DNA of 6,622 nucleotides from the NCBI GenBank assembly GCA_021802685.1, contig JAJZRM010000167.1, forward strand, positions 1 to 6,622, written 5' to 3'. Below are positions 6,607-6,622 of the stretch, one piece after another; the first letter of the stretch is position 1, and every line of letters starts with the position of its first letter. Source of the DNA: Deltaproteobacteria bacterium (GTDB lineage: Bacteria; Desulfobacterota; Deferrimicrobia; Deferrimicrobiales; Deferrimicrobiaceae). The notes under the pieces are model-generated. The model was not told the origin of the DNA, made no database searches, and saw nothing but the letters and a program-made list of their open reading frames with translations. The translations under genes were made by a program, and so were the position numbers.

Positions 6607-6622
6607 TCCATGGGACTCGAAC
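6601..6622 (-). tRNA. Possible 3' end of a second, convergent tRNA (or tRNA-derived remnant), cut by the window edge
   Basis: Read on the minus strand, the last 22 nt are a T-loop-like GTTCGAGT followed by CCCAT, GGAGC and ACCA, which looks like the end of a tRNA. From TTCGA to the terminal CCA it has 21 nt, where a canonical tRNA has 23. Either the CCA is not a true end (then acceptor GGAGCAC, discriminator C at 6602, no encoded CCA, reminiscent of tRNA-His), or the sequence is a remnant with a 2-nt deletion. The 5' part lies beyond the window, so pairing cannot be tested. Confidence 0.35.

Overview
The window is GC-rich bacterial DNA made of two oppositely oriented protein-coding blocks and a tRNA locus. 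The organism is inferred, not shown. The best clue is a large multiheme cytochrome c with a NapC/NrfH-like head whose first haem site is CX3CH. Such proteins are typical of metal-reducing and anaerobic deltaproteobacteria (Desulfuromonadota/Geobacter-like lineages). GC-rich genomes of that group also fit the long spurious open frames seen on the antisense strands.

Positions 2-4450 (+ strand) look like one transcription unit. It starts, already in progress at the window edge, with the C-terminal part of a 2-oxo acid dehydrogenase E1 beta subunit. The complete E2 dihydrolipoyl acyltransferase follows, then lipB (octanoyltransferase), lipA (lipoyl synthase) and dinB (DNA polymerase IV). Gaps are 13 nt, 16 nt, an overlap, and 8 nt. 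The logic is clear for the first four genes: LipB attaches octanoate to a lipoyl-domain lysine, LipA inserts the two sulfurs, and E2 carries the target lysine (K43) next door. The Y-family polymerase at the end has no obvious link to lipoate metabolism.

Positions 4458-6293 (- strand) encode one 611-residue membrane-anchored cytochrome c with 13 apparent haem sites. It has three predicted membrane helices, a NapC/NrfH-like four-haem region, and a C-terminal tail with nine more haems. It is probably a quinol-linked electron conduit to the periplasm. Its stop codon lies 7 nt from that of dinB.

Positions 6294-6622 are non-coding. They hold an AT-richer divergent promoter region, a complete tRNA-Leu(GAG) with encoded CCA, a good Rho-independent terminator, and an inverted repeat. 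The inverted repeat copies the 3' end of the tRNA and its flank onto the opposite strand at the very end of the window, probably as part of a second, convergent tRNA or a tRNA-derived remnant. No CRISPR array, insertion sequence, transposase or recognisable defence system was found. The most unusual items are the 13-haem cytochrome and the inverted tRNA-end repeat.
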